Assembly: GCF_918698245.1 (NCBI RefSeq)
Contig: NZ_CAKKMS010000001.1
Location: 310,001 to 374,000, forward strand
From: Pedobacter sp. Bi126
GTDB taxonomy: Bacteria > Bacteroidota > Bacteroidia > Sphingobacteriales > Sphingobacteriaceae
Length of the DNA stretch: 64,000 nt
Direction: 5' to 3'
Shown piece by piece: positions 55,757 to 64,000 of the stretch (its first letter is position 1; every line of letters starts with the position of its first letter). The notes beneath the pieces are model-generated. The model saw only the letters and a program-made list of their open reading frames with translations, was not told where the DNA came from and made no database searches. The position numbers and the translations under genes were made by a program.

Positions 55757-55758
55757 AT

Positions 55759-56595
55759 TTAAATTAATTTATAATTGTTGTTTTTGATATAATCTTTTAT
55801 AAGATGTAAATTTTTAGCATACGCTTCTATGGTATGGTAATTATTCCCCAGGGATAGATCGTAAAGCTGATTGATAAAATCGGTACTTCTACGTTCTAAA
55901 AACAGATTAAAACTGCTCGAAGTAGTATTTAAAATGTATTTTACAATACGGGTATTAAACCTGAAATTGCCGCTATCAATAATTTCTTCCAGATCAAAAA
56001 TAGATTTGATCTGATGGTAATTCAGAAAATTCTCTACATTGGGATGGATATTTTTATTGACCAGTTCGGCGAAATAAAGCATATGCATTTCGTTCTTTAA
56101 ACCGTATTCTTTAGCCATTTTTAAGATCATCCGCTCATGGCTTCCGGTAATTCTGATATCGTCCAGAAATAAAAGTGTTTTACCCGTGAGAAAATCTTTG
56201 TCAATATGGAATGAATCGTTTCCAATCAGTAAAAGCCTTTCTTCGGCACTTAACTCACCATAATCTTCTTTATAAGTAATGGTTCTGTGCACTTTGGTTT
56301 CCTGTACCGACAAACCACCATTTTCGACCAGCCAACGGTTAAGCTGGCAAACGAAATAGTTTTTCATGGCAAAGGTTGCCGTTGGAATAAAACTATAAGG
56401 ACTAGAAATAACCACAATCTGATCGGTAATCACATTATCCGCCAGATAATAGCGGATAAAACCATCGGCAAGTTCTTTTCCAAAAGATCGGGCCACCAGG
56501 TCATCGCCAAACTTAAAGCGACTGTAATCGTCGGCACTAAAGCCAAAATCGACTGTATTGTCTATTTTATGGAGTGAGAAATTATACGGTATCAT
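55759..56595 (-). CDS. Ter-associated phosphoribosyltransferase
   Basis: 278 residues from ATG 56595 (MIPYNFSLHKID); a longer frame starts inside the next gene and is rejected. The PRPP-binding strand-loop is LLFLDDIRITGSH (141-153), the hallmark of type I PRTases. In Ter modules such PRTases are proposed to make a nucleoside-like metabolite. It overlaps the HAD gene by 14 nt and ends 2 bp before terD. Confidence 0.85.
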   Translation of the reverse strand: MIPYNFSLHKIDNTVDFGFSADDYSRFKFGDDLVARSFGKELADGFIRYYLADNVITDQIVVISSPYSFIPTATFAMKNYFVCQLNRWLVENGGLSVQETKVHRTITYKEDYGELSAEERLLLIGNDSFHIDKDFLTGKTLLFLDDIRITGSHERMILKMAKEYGLKNEMHMLYFAELVNKNIHPNVENFLNYHQIKSIFDLEEIIDSGNFRFNTRIVKYILNTTSSSFNLFLERRSTDFINQLYDLSLGNNYHTIEAYAKNLHLIKDYIKNNNYKLI

Positions 56596-57286
56596 AGAGT
56601 AAGCTTGAGATAGATAGGTGATTGGAATTGATGAGCATGCTGTTAATTCCCATTGCTTCCGCCCCACGAACATCAGCATGCGGGTTATCGCCAACATGGA
56701 TTACATCTTTTAGCATTAATTCCGGATGTTTTTCCCTATCGATGATATCTAACATCAACTGAAAAAATCCGGTATTGGGTTTAGACATCCTTACTTCATC
56801 AGAATACAGTTGAAAATCGATAAACTGATCGATCCCCAAATGACTGATTACTTGTTTTAAGGTTTTCCCTTTTATAAAACCAGTATTGCTTAAAATATTG
56901 GTCGAACTTAAACCTGTTGATTTAAGCTGTTCCAATACGGTTAAAGAGCTTTCGCTATAGAGCAAAGGCATGTGGGTAAAAACCAGTTGTTCCATGTCGT
57001 GATCAATCTCCTGCAGATCCACATCATGAAAATTGAAATCGTAATCATTGATCATACTGATGATCATTAAATACATTTCATCAGCATCTACATTTTTACC
57101 TGTCCGCTCATTAATGGCGTTTACCATTAAATCCACCTGACGGAAAATAACAGCAATTTCTGCTAAATTTTTATGCTTAGTATTAAATTTCCGGTAAAAA
57201 TATTGCGTCCGTTCCTGTTTATACGCTGGATTTGATTTAATCAACGTTAACCAAAGATCGAATGAGTAATGTTTGTAAAAAGCCAT
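56582..57286 (-). CDS. Ter-associated HAD family phosphatase
   Basis: 234 residues of the haloacid dehalogenase superfamily. Motif I is FDLWLTL with nucleophile Asp10; the second Asp of DxD is replaced by Trp. Motif II is ILSNTG and motif IV HVGDNPHADVRGA. It likely dephosphorylates a nucleotide-like product of the neighbouring PRTase, an inference from the module's described composition. Confidence 0.88.
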   Translation of the reverse strand: MAFYKHYSFDLWLTLIKSNPAYKQERTQYFYRKFNTKHKNLAEIAVIFRQVDLMVNAINERTGKNVDADEMYLMIISMINDYDFNFHDVDLQEIDHDMEQLVFTHMPLLYSESSLTVLEQLKSTGLSSTNILSNTGFIKGKTLKQVISHLGIDQFIDFQLYSDEVRMSKPNTGFFQLMLDIIDREKHPELMLKDVIHVGDNPHADVRGAEAMGINSMLINSNHLSISSLLYDTV

Positions 57287-57389
57287 TGCAACCTGTTTCC
57301 TAATCTGTTTATAAATTCTAATATTACAAATTTGATTGTAATATTACCAACGTTTAATTGTAAGATTTATCACAGATAAGCCTTATAAT

Positions 57390-58208
57390 TTAAGATTTAT
57401 CCAATACCTTTTCGGCATCGTCCGAAATGATGATATCGCTTTTGTGTTTTTTGGGATAGTTAAATAATAAGGATGTTAATACTGGTATAATGAAAATGGC
57501 TACTGTAAAAACAGAGACAAAAAGGTCTGTTTTTTCACCTTCGATAGCATGAGAAATTGGCGATTCGGGATAGAAATGCGTTACCAACGATGAAGTAAGT
57601 TTAATGCCTAAAACAGCAATTACGATGAATGCTATCGTTTCTAAAAAGGTAAATTTCTCCATCAGTTTAACAAATGCCTGTGCTACAAAACGCATAGCCA
57701 AAATCCCGATAAAAACACCAATATAGATTAACCAGATATGATCGGTAAAAGCCACAGCAGCAAAAACATTATCGATAGAGAAAGCCAGATCCATTACCTC
57801 TACTAAAGCGACAGTCGCCCAAAAATTCCCCATTAAACCAACAGTAGATTTATAAATCCAGCTTTTGCTTTTGTCTACTTCCTCTTCTTCGTCTTCCTTG
57901 CCTTTGTTATTCTTTTTTCTAAAATAATCGAAAGCCAGGTACAATAGGTATAAACCACCAAGTGGTTTCAACCACCAGATTTTAACCAGCCATGCAGCCA
58001 GGAACAAACAGATCCCTCTAAAAACATAAGCGCCAATAATGCCATATTTTAAAGCTTTTTCTCTTTGCGATTTTGGTAAATCCATTACCATAGTAGCCAA
58101 AACAGCAGCATTGTCTACCGAAAGCAAACTTTCGATCACAATTAAATTCAAAATAATTAATAGTCCGGCCTGTATATCGTCACCTAAAATTGTGTGCAAA
58201 AAATCCAT
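57390..58208 (-). CDS. terC: TerC family integral membrane protein
   Basis: 272 residues with about eight transmembrane helices. The conserved acidic patches ESLLSVDNAAVLA (TM1 region) and MDLAFSIDNVFAAV contain the Asp residues of the TerC metal site. A charged cytoplasmic loop (KGKEDEEEEVDKSK, about 102-116) is prominent. TerC/Alx proteins handle Mn2+ and assist membrane protein biogenesis. It is the first gene of the operon, 103 bp upstream of the HAD gene. Confidence 0.93.
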   Translation of the reverse strand: MDFLHTILGDDIQAGLLIILNLIVIESLLSVDNAAVLATMVMDLPKSQREKALKYGIIGAYVFRGICLFLAAWLVKIWWLKPLGGLYLLYLAFDYFRKKNNKGKEDEEEEVDKSKSWIYKSTVGLMGNFWATVALVEVMDLAFSIDNVFAAVAFTDHIWLIYIGVFIGILAMRFVAQAFVKLMEKFTFLETIAFIVIAVLGIKLTSSLVTHFYPESPISHAIEGEKTDLFVSVFTVAIFIIPVLTSLLFNYPKKHKSDIIISDDAEKVLDKS

Positions 58209-58361
58209 TGAGCGAGTGTGTGTATGTTTTTAATTAAAGTTTTAGTTGACAGCAAAGAAACAAAATTTTATCAATCCGATGCTTCAATCTTTTTTATTTA
58301 TTGAATCGTTTTACTGATTAGATACTTAATCAATAAAACTGTTACGCAATAGGACTGAAAT

Positions 58362-59381
58362 TTATTTGCTGATCTCCAGTTGATAGACATTACCTTTCTC
58401 TCCGGCCAGAATAATCTGTTTACCTTTTTTTGCTTTTTGAACAGCATTAAAACTTTTATCAGAAATATGTTCCCAGTTTTGGCCGCCATCAGTAGAAATA
58501 TCTGTTCCTGAAGTACCTGTAGCAATTAAGGTTTTAGCATTAATATAGGTTACGCCCGATCTGAAGCCTAAAACCGGGGTAGCTGGCTTTTGCCAGGTTT
58601 TGCCTCCATCGCTCGTTAAAAGAATATTATTGGTATTTTCTTTATCTTTTACATAGTTTCCGCCAACAGTTACACCCATTTTTTCATTCCAAAAATCGAT
58701 CGAGAAAGGACCCGTACTATTTTCGCCCTGCAAAATGGGGCACTTAAATACCTGCCAGTTTTGTCCATAATCTGGAGAAAAGTAAATGTTAGATACCGTT
58801 CCACCTGTTGCAATCCAGGTTTTGCCACCAGGTAATGTTTTAATGGTTGTGCCGCTGGCTGCAAAACTCGCTTCACCTTTAGCCAAATTGGTTTTTAAAT
58901 TTGCTGAAATATCTTGCCAGCTTTTACCTGCGTCTACAGTTTTAAGCAATTGCATTTTATCATTTATGGGATCGCCAAAAATGAGCCCTTTATTTTTATC
59001 CCAGAAACTTAACCCATCCAAAAATATGGCAGAATCTACATTTTTATAATTTTCTGTCCAGGTTTCGCCGCCATCAACGGTTTTCAGAATATATGCCGGC
59101 GATGCAATGCCCACTATAATGGCCTGTTTATCGTCGAAAGCTTCAATATCCCTGAAATCGATTTTTTCGTAACCTTTTGGTTTTAACCATTTCCAGGTTA
59201 TACCACCATCAGTAGTTTTACCTACCGATCCATTACTACCACTTACCCAGGTAACCCGATCTGAAACGACACTTAAACCCCGTAAACTGGTTTTGGCATT
59301 CTCATTTAAGGGTTTAAAGGAATACGACTGCGCGGTGCAAAAAAAAGGTGCCATTAAAAGGCACCATAAAATTTTCTTCAT
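58362..59381 (-). CDS. Secreted BNR/YCF48-like beta-propeller protein
   Basis: 339 residues with a signal peptide (1-17, FFCTAQ). At least six Asp-box (BNR) repeats are seen: TDGGITWKW, VDGGETWTE, VDAGKSWQD, PDYGQNWQV, SDGGKTWQK and TDGGQNWEH, giving a beta-propeller. Members resemble photosystem assembly factor YCF48 and oxidoreductase-like sialidase folds. It is probably a periplasmic scaffold. It ends 7 bp from the next gene, in the same direction. Confidence 0.85.
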   Translation of the reverse strand: MKKILWCLLMAPFFCTAQSYSFKPLNENAKTSLRGLSVVSDRVTWVSGSNGSVGKTTDGGITWKWLKPKGYEKIDFRDIEAFDDKQAIIVGIASPAYILKTVDGGETWTENYKNVDSAIFLDGLSFWDKNKGLIFGDPINDKMQLLKTVDAGKSWQDISANLKTNLAKGEASFAASGTTIKTLPGGKTWIATGGTVSNIYFSPDYGQNWQVFKCPILQGENSTGPFSIDFWNEKMGVTVGGNYVKDKENTNNILLTSDGGKTWQKPATPVLGFRSGVTYINAKTLIATGTSGTDISTDGGQNWEHISDKSFNAVQKAKKGKQIILAGEKGNVYQLEISK

Positions 59382-59388
59382 CTATAAA

Positions 59389-59820
59389 TTATTTTACCCG
59401 TCTAAAAGTTTCTGATCGGCCTAAAAGAGAAATACCTACATAACCGCGAACGTTTAACACATCGTTACTTTTTAAAGACATGTTACAGCTGTATGTTTTA
59501 CCACTTTTCGGATCGTAAATTGTTCCATCAGTCCACTTGCCATCTTCGTAAACAAAATCCTTTAATATTTCCAGATTTAACAAAGCGCGTTTCTGTAGTT
59601 TTTCATCAGGATTTTTAGCATCTAATTTAGGTTTACCATTTAAATTGGGTTCCTTCATCCAAGCTAATTTTCCATAATATTTATCGCCTTTTTTATAAAT
59701 TTCTATTTGCCCTTCGCCTGATGGATTAAGCCATTTACCTACAATAGCATCTTTGTTCTGTGCAAATGCAGAAAACGATACTGCAACAAAAAGCAGCATT
59801 AAAAACGGTAACTTTCTCAT
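59389..59820 (-). CDS. DUF2147 domain-containing secreted protein
   Basis: 143 residues with a signal peptide (1-20, SFSAFAQ). GKWLNPSGEGQIEIYKKGDKYYGKLAWM, WTDGTIYDPKSGKTYSCNM and GYVGISLLGRSETFRRV match DUF2147. The domain is a small beta-barrel that in related species binds lipids or acts in envelope stress. It is probably cotranscribed with the BNR gene. Confidence 0.88.
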   Translation of the reverse strand: MRKLPFLMLLFVAVSFSAFAQNKDAIVGKWLNPSGEGQIEIYKKGDKYYGKLAWMKEPNLNGKPKLDAKNPDEKLQKRALLNLEILKDFVYEDGKWTDGTIYDPKSGKTYSCNMSLKSNDVLNVRGYVGISLLGRSETFRRVK

Positions 59821-59920
59821 ATTTTTTATTTCTAGTTAGTTTCTAAAGATAATAATTACACCTTATATCGAAACACTAAATAAAGAGAAAAAGTATGAGA
59901 AAGTTTGAAAACCCTAAAAT

Positions 59921-60301
59921 TTACTTTGAAACGATCGGTAGATACTTGGCACGATACGCATAAAGCAGGAACAAATTAAACAATAACATTACTGCTGACA
60001 TCGGAAGATCTTTAGGCTGGGCCAAAAATGCGGTATACAAAAAGATATTCAAGGTAACCGGAAAAATGATGATTGATGCTAGTGGTGCAGTTCTACCAAT
60101 TAATAACATTATACCACATAACAGTTCTGTTATTTTAATTAACGGAAAAAGATAAACGGAGGCCATTATACCTGTCATAAAACTGGTTTGGGCCGCTGTC
60201 ATTTCTGGTGCCTTAGGCATTATATTAAGAAAATAGCTTACAGAAGCAAAAAGATACATAGCGGCTAGAAGCACGCGTACAATAATAACTGCAATTTTCA
60301 T
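59921..60301 (-). CDS. DoxX family membrane protein
   Basis: 126 residues with four transmembrane helices (about 5-22, 45-66, 70-90, 100-118). The LLCGIMLLIGRTAPLASIIIFPVTLNIFLYTAF stretch fits DoxX. Members act in quinone or thiol redox reactions at the membrane. It is alone. Confidence 0.82.
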   Translation of the reverse strand: MKIAVIIVRVLLAAMYLFASVSYFLNIMPKAPEMTAAQTSFMTGIMASVYLFPLIKITELLCGIMLLIGRTAPLASIIIFPVTLNIFLYTAFLAQPKDLPMSAVMLLFNLFLLYAYRAKYLPIVSK

Positions 60302-60648
60302 AGTGTTTTGATTTTTGGTTTCTAAGTTTAAAAATAATAAAAGTTATTTATAGTTCATTAGTCATTGGTACATTGGGCATTAGTACATGGATGTAATAAT
60401 AAGTTAATCTGTTTTGTTTGATGGTTTTATGTTTAATACTCATAGTCCATTAACCATGAGCCATTGACCATTATTATCTAATTCGCTCTTTATATTATTG
60501 CACCCGCGATTTACATTACCGCACCCACGATTTATATTGTTGTACACTTAATTAATAAAACAGACCACGAACTAGGACTCAAGGCTATCTCCATTATCAT
60601 CATGTGTTAATTGTTGCCATTGTTTTGTTGTTTTTTTCCTTGGGTTGG
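60302..60648. repeat. Intergenic region with low-complexity repeats and a 21-bp tandem repeat
   Basis: Positions 60345-60475 are TTCATTAGTCATTGG-type low-complexity repeats. Positions 60489-60550 are three tandem 21-bp units: TTTATATTATTGCACCCGCG-A, TTTACATTACCGCACCCACG-A and a diverged third. No gene is seen. Confidence 0.7.
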
Positions 60649-61038
60649 TTAATTATTATTTGGCGCTATTAGTTTAACCCAATTATTCACAAACTGCTCA
60701 AGCGCAGGTTGTTTTGCTTCAATATCGGCCATACTGTAAAACCTTGCTTCGCGCCTATCTTTCCAGTTGCCTTGTAATAAAGATGAGTCTTCAATCATAT
60801 TTCCATCGTAAAAAATAAAAATGATCTGCACATATCCACTTGCCCTAAGGTTAAAAGCAGCCAGATCTTTTACATAAAAAAAACTTGGTGAATTCCACTT
60901 CACTCTTTCCTGTAGTTTAGGATTTGCATTCAGCATGATACTTCGTAACCGCTCGACTTCCTGTTTAAAAGGATGCTGGAGTTTTTCCATGTAATGATCA
61001 ACCTGATCTGCTTTCTGCTTGTGCCACTTACTGCTCAT
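60649..61038 (-). CDS. DUF1801 (YdhG-like) family protein
   Basis: 129 residues from ATG 61038; an earlier TTG is less likely. The pattern KADQVDHYMEKLQHPFKQEVERLRSIM, KWNSPSFFYVKDLAAFN and the C-terminal NNWVKL match YdhG/DUF1801 proteins, which adopt a small alpha/beta fold of unknown activity. It overlaps the upstream gene by 11 nt and belongs to the run of small genes up to 62467. Confidence 0.8.
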   Translation of the reverse strand: MSSKWHKQKADQVDHYMEKLQHPFKQEVERLRSIMLNANPKLQERVKWNSPSFFYVKDLAAFNLRASGYVQIIFIFYDGNMIEDSSLLQGNWKDRREARFYSMADIEAKQPALEQFVNNWVKLIAPNNN

Positions 61039-61447
61039 TTGCAAGTTTTGTTAATTTGATATCCATCCATGGTGCCCAGTTTTTACCATCAAATTTTTCC
61101 CATGTCCCTTCAATCGTATGGGCTTTGAAATTTCCTTTAAATCTTTCAGTATCGGCAAATATTAAAATGATATCATCATAAATTTTGAGGGTAGATATTG
61201 AGATATTGCCTTCATTATCGAACGATTGCGACCTAAAAACATCCTCCATATCATCATAGTGGGTAATTTCTAATGATCGGATCTTTTTATCACCTAACAT
61301 AACATCTACCTGATGTATTAAGAAAAAACCACCATCAACCCACTCGTAGGTATCGGTTCCGGTAATAATATCACCTGATTTTGTTAAACCTTCTGTTTTC
61401 CATCTGCCGATATAGGGATTTAATAGATTAAGCCTGTTGTTTCTCAT
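61028..61447 (-). CDS. DUF1579-like lipocalin-fold protein
   Basis: 139 residues. YIGRWKTEGLTKSGDIITGTDTYEWVDGGFFLIHQVD, GNISISTLKIYDDI and IEGTWEKFDGKNWAPWMDIKLTK form a lipocalin-like barrel as in DUF1579. It has no signal peptide. It is the second of four overlapping or adjacent small genes; function unknown. Confidence 0.7.
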   Translation of the reverse strand: MRNNRLNLLNPYIGRWKTEGLTKSGDIITGTDTYEWVDGGFFLIHQVDVMLGDKKIRSLEITHYDDMEDVFRSQSFDNEGNISISTLKIYDDIILIFADTERFKGNFKAHTIEGTWEKFDGKNWAPWMDIKLTKLANEQ

Positions 61448-61462
61448 AAATTTAATTAAAAA

Positions 61463-61969
61463 TCAATTGCTATCCAGCTCGCTATAAATTTTATTTAACT
61501 GATGCACGTGTCGTTGTGTATGATAAATTACAAAATAAACAGCCTCTAAGCGGGTTAGAAAACCATAACCGGGCAATTCAAAAGAGCTGCAGGTCTTCGT
61601 TAAATCCAGGTTGGCTATAGAAGTTGAAATCCCGTCTCTGATCTGTTTTAAGCTTTTTAATAATTCAGGTTGATTATATGTCCTGTCTTCAGGATAAATC
61701 TCTTTAGGCGAATCATACTTCACATTGAAATTTAAAAAGTCGTTCCTAATTTGTGCTACCATAAAATCGGCTGGATTATCTGTTTCATCTACTGGGCCAT
61801 TTATCACTTGTAGAAAGCCCGAATTTGATAAAATCATATGTTCAGCCAGTTGGCCGGCTGTCCAGCTTCCCTTAAATGGTACTGCATTAATTTGTGCAGT
61901 ATCAAATTTCGATAAAGTGTTTTCTAACGCCGACAGCGTTTCGTTGGCTTCTTTTATTATCTTTTCCAT
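61463..61969 (-). CDS. DinB family protein 1
   Basis: 168 residues. AGQLAEHMILSN supplies the first metal His and YHTQRHVHQLNKI the C-terminal His pair of the DinB/YfiT fold. These are metal-dependent hydrolases or thiol-transferases. It begins 3 bp after the end of the next upstream gene. Confidence 0.85.
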   Translation of the reverse strand: MEKIIKEANETLSALENTLSKFDTAQINAVPFKGSWTAGQLAEHMILSNSGFLQVINGPVDETDNPADFMVAQIRNDFLNFNVKYDSPKEIYPEDRTYNQPELLKSLKQIRDGISTSIANLDLTKTCSSFELPGYGFLTRLEAVYFVIYHTQRHVHQLNKIYSELDSN

Positions 61970-61972
61970 AGC

Positions 61973-62467
61973 TTACATGTAATTCATTCCAGGATAGTTT
62001 AACAACCTGCGCCATAGGGCAATCTGCCCGATGCAATTGGCTTCCCGATAACTGTTGAAACTGATCATTTCAAACAATGTGATCTCCATTCCGGGGATAC
62101 TGAGTTTCTCTTCCAGTTTCTCGTCGGTAGCCTGGGATAAAGCCTCCTGTAACTTAGGAGAAATTGCTGCCCAATCTTTAATGAAATCTGCAAGTGAAGG
62201 GTAAGTGGCATCATCCACAATTCCTTTGTTATCGGCAAAAAGTTCGTCGGTTATGGATGGAAGATCGATACCGAATGATTTGGCCAGAAAATAACGGCTA
62301 TGCACTACACTCCCGGTAATCCAAGCAATGTGGTTTGCTTTTGTATCCAATCTTTTCTGTGCATCCTTTTGGTCTATCCCATCTAAAGCCCTTACTAAAA
62401 AATCTGTTTGCATTTCGTACAGCACGATAAAGCCATACATTCTGCTACTCGTTGGGGTGGTTTTCAT
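61973..62467 (-). CDS. DinB-like protein 2
   Basis: 164 residues of the DinB-like four-helix type. NHIAWITGSVVHSRYFLA carries a His pair, and the C-terminal EANCIGQIALWRRL replaces the usual HxxxH (His is missing there), so metal binding may be lost. Adjacent to the other DinB gene and divergent, across 134 bp, from a GlxA-type regulator that may control this run. Confidence 0.7.
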   Translation of the reverse strand: MKTTPTSSRMYGFIVLYEMQTDFLVRALDGIDQKDAQKRLDTKANHIAWITGSVVHSRYFLAKSFGIDLPSITDELFADNKGIVDDATYPSLADFIKDWAAISPKLQEALSQATDEKLEEKLSIPGMEITLFEMISFNSYREANCIGQIALWRRLLNYPGMNYM

Positions 62468-62601
62468 ATGTTTACTGATTAGTTGATTAACTGAAATAAA
62501 GTTAGTTGTTAATTTAGCCGAACACCGTTGCCGTAAAAGTCAATCTTAAGGGGCATTTCAGACAATTTTTATATATTTACGATACTTAAATTTTTAACCA
62601 A

Positions 62602-63561
62602 ATGATACAAGTAGGTGTTTTACTGCCCCAAAATTTCAGATTATTAAGCATAGCGGCTATTTTAGATGTATTTGATACTGTTAATGGATTTTATCGGAAA
62701 GATGACCTCGAAATCCCATTTAACATTAGTTTGATTACACTGGAGGATAAAAATTATAACTTTAGTGCGCATCCTTGTGTGCTCCTACAAAAAGCTGCAC
62801 ATCTTGATCTTATTTTAGTGCCTTCATTTGCAACCAACGATATTAAAGACTCCATCGCAGCAAACCGAAACTATATCCCCTGGTTAAACAAACAACATGC
62901 AGCAGGCGCAGAAATTGCTACTTTTTGTACTGGTGCATTTTTACTTGCAGCATCAGGACTGTTGGATGGTAAAGCAGCTACCACACACGTTGATGCTTGC
63001 TCGGCATTTTCTACGGCATTTCCCCTCGTTCATTTAAAGGCTGATAAAACCGTAACACAGGATGGAAAATTATTTACAAGTGGTGGTGCAACCTCCACTT
63101 TTCATTTATTATTGCACCTTTTACAGCTTCATTGTGGAAAAGATATGGCTGTTAAGGTGGCCAAGATTTTTGCGATCGATATGGACCGTGTAAACCAATC
63201 GTACTTTAGCACCTTCCAGCCTATCCGTCATCACAATGATGATATTGTTGCTTCTGCCCAGGAAAAAATTGAAAATAATTATCAGGACGTGGCTACCATT
63301 GAAGAGATGATTAAAGATATTCCTTCCAGTAGAAGAAATATTGTGCGTCGCTTTAAACAGGTGATCGGTATTACCCCTATCGAGTATCTTCAACAAACCC
63401 GTATCGAAGCAGCTAAAAAGTTATTAGAGCAAACTGCCCAGCAAATGACAGAGGTAATTTATAACTCTGGCTACAATGATCCAAAAGCATTTAGGAAAGT
63501 GTTCAGAAAATCAGTCGGGATGACGCCAACCCAATACCGCGATAAATTTCAAGCGAGGTAA
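62602..63561 (+). CDS. GlxA family AraC-type transcriptional regulator
   Basis: 319 residues. The N-terminal DJ-1/PfpI-like domain has the nucleophile-elbow Cys109 in TFCTGAFLLAASG. The C-terminal AraC HTH consists of VATIEEMIKDIPSSRRNIVRRFKQ and MTEVIYNSGYNDPKAFRKVFRKSVGMTPTQYRD. Such regulators sense small metabolites or reactive species. It is divergent from the DinB/DUF1801 run, a natural target. Confidence 0.92.
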   Translation: MIQVGVLLPQNFRLLSIAAILDVFDTVNGFYRKDDLEIPFNISLITLEDKNYNFSAHPCVLLQKAAHLDLILVPSFATNDIKDSIAANRNYIPWLNKQHAAGAEIATFCTGAFLLAASGLLDGKAATTHVDACSAFSTAFPLVHLKADKTVTQDGKLFTSGGATSTFHLLLHLLQLHCGKDMAVKVAKIFAIDMDRVNQSYFSTFQPIRHHNDDIVASAQEKIENNYQDVATIEEMIKDIPSSRRNIVRRFKQVIGITPIEYLQQTRIEAAKKLLEQTAQQMTEVIYNSGYNDPKAFRKVFRKSVGMTPTQYRDKFQAR

Positions 63562-63732
63562 GCAGACAACGGCGAAAAGCGGAATAGCAGATTGACATCA
63601 GACAATAAACTAAATAAATAGTTTTCAACATTAAAATTAATTATGTTAATAATTAATATAAAATAAATGCATCACCCTATATAATTTAAGATAACTTAAC
63701 GTTATAATTACACTAACCAAATAACTATTTAT

Positions 63733-63843
63733 ATGAGCACATTCCTTTTAATCACAGCGGTATTTTATATTATTTCTTTTGGATTAATGTTGTACTGCTA
63801 TTTCTCCGCTGAGCAGATTCCCAGCGATGATGAAAAATTTTAA
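63733..63843 (+). CDS. Small single-pass membrane protein
   Basis: A 36-codon ORF: a hydrophobic helix (FLLITAVFYIIS, GLMLYCYF) followed by an acidic tail (AEQIPSDDEKF). No Shine-Dalgarno is visible. The composition and the clean helix-plus-tail layout look like a real small inner-membrane protein, but only comparison with related genomes would settle it. Confidence 0.4.
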   Translation: MSTFLLITAVFYIISFGLMLYCYFSAEQIPSDDEKF

Positions 63844-64000
63844 TCAGTTCTTTTCCCGTCATCAAAATTAACGTCTCCCTTTAAGTCAATACATTGAACT
63901 TTCTCACAGAAAGACAATCAATGCTGTGACCAAACTGACCTCTTTAAAAACATCTTATTTATTAGCGATCCACTTGATTAAGTAAGGAGCGGCTCCTGTA

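Overview
The window looks like a chromosome segment of a Bacteroidota bacterium of the Sphingobacteriaceae, most likely Pedobacter or a close relative. The evidence is a SusC/SusD pair, promoters of the Bacteroidota type (TTG, 19 nt, TAnnTTTG), very few Shine-Dalgarno sequences, a MurF-Alr fusion protein, moderate GC content, and intergenic DNA full of dispersed palindromic repeats. The genus is an inference; no 16S rRNA gene is present.

Layout. 1-5.8 kb: the end of a GNAT acetyltransferase, an NAD(P)-binding oxidoreductase, and a minus-strand tryptophan operon trpD-trpF-trpB-trpA. Upstream of trpD lies a short leader ORF with three Trp codons in a row followed by an intrinsic terminator, which is a classical attenuator layout. 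trpE, trpG and trpC are not here. 5.8-18 kb: mostly housekeeping genes (Kir-type K+ channel, SDR, PLC-like phosphodiesterase, recR, Na+/solute symporter, LOG-family protein, ArsC-like reductase, DUF502 protein, murF-alr, recX) plus two Trp-rich tandem paralogs of unknown function.

18-32.4 kb: an accessory region. A tRNA-Gly(GCC)/tRNA-Leu(UAA) pair occurs twice, at 18.06 and 30.30 kb, each behind the same strong promoter. The two copies bracket a polysaccharide-utilisation locus (GH2 beta-galactosidase-like enzyme, TlpA-like thioredoxin, SusD, SusC, PL1 pectate lyase) and an M15 endolysin-like peptidase. The first copy is followed by two tandem degenerate tRNA-Leu copies. The second is followed by a frameshifted recombinase remnant and a lipoprotein with a TNT-type (NAD+ glycohydrolase) domain plus a probable immunity gene. 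That cassette ends with another copy of the tRNA-trailing hairpin.

32.5-48.9 kb: small metabolic and envelope genes (DinB-like, SemiSWEET, two alpha/beta hydrolases, AI-2E-type permease, SGNH hydrolase, SRPBCC protein) and a tripartite RND efflux operon (TolC, RND pump, adaptor) with an AraC regulator at its end. 49-52 kb: a 2OG-Fe(II) oxygenase gene broken by one in-frame stop, an APH-like kinase and a dienelactone hydrolase. 52.5-58.2 kb: a minus-strand Ter stress operon (TerC, then HAD phosphatase, phosphoribosyltransferase, TerD, TerD, TelA and an unrecognised 320-residue protein). 58.4-64 kb: BNR-repeat protein, DUF2147, DoxX, a run of small DinB/DUF1801-type genes next to a divergent GlxA-type regulator, and a 36-residue membrane ORF.

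The most interesting items are the trp attenuator with its downstream array of four GNRA-loop hairpins, the tRNA-bracketed 12-kb segment with pseudo-tRNAs, the TNT toxin/immunity islet, the LacI-type operator pair in front of susC and the pectate lyase, and the unknown Ter partner. All functional statements rest on motif recognition by eye; no database search was run.
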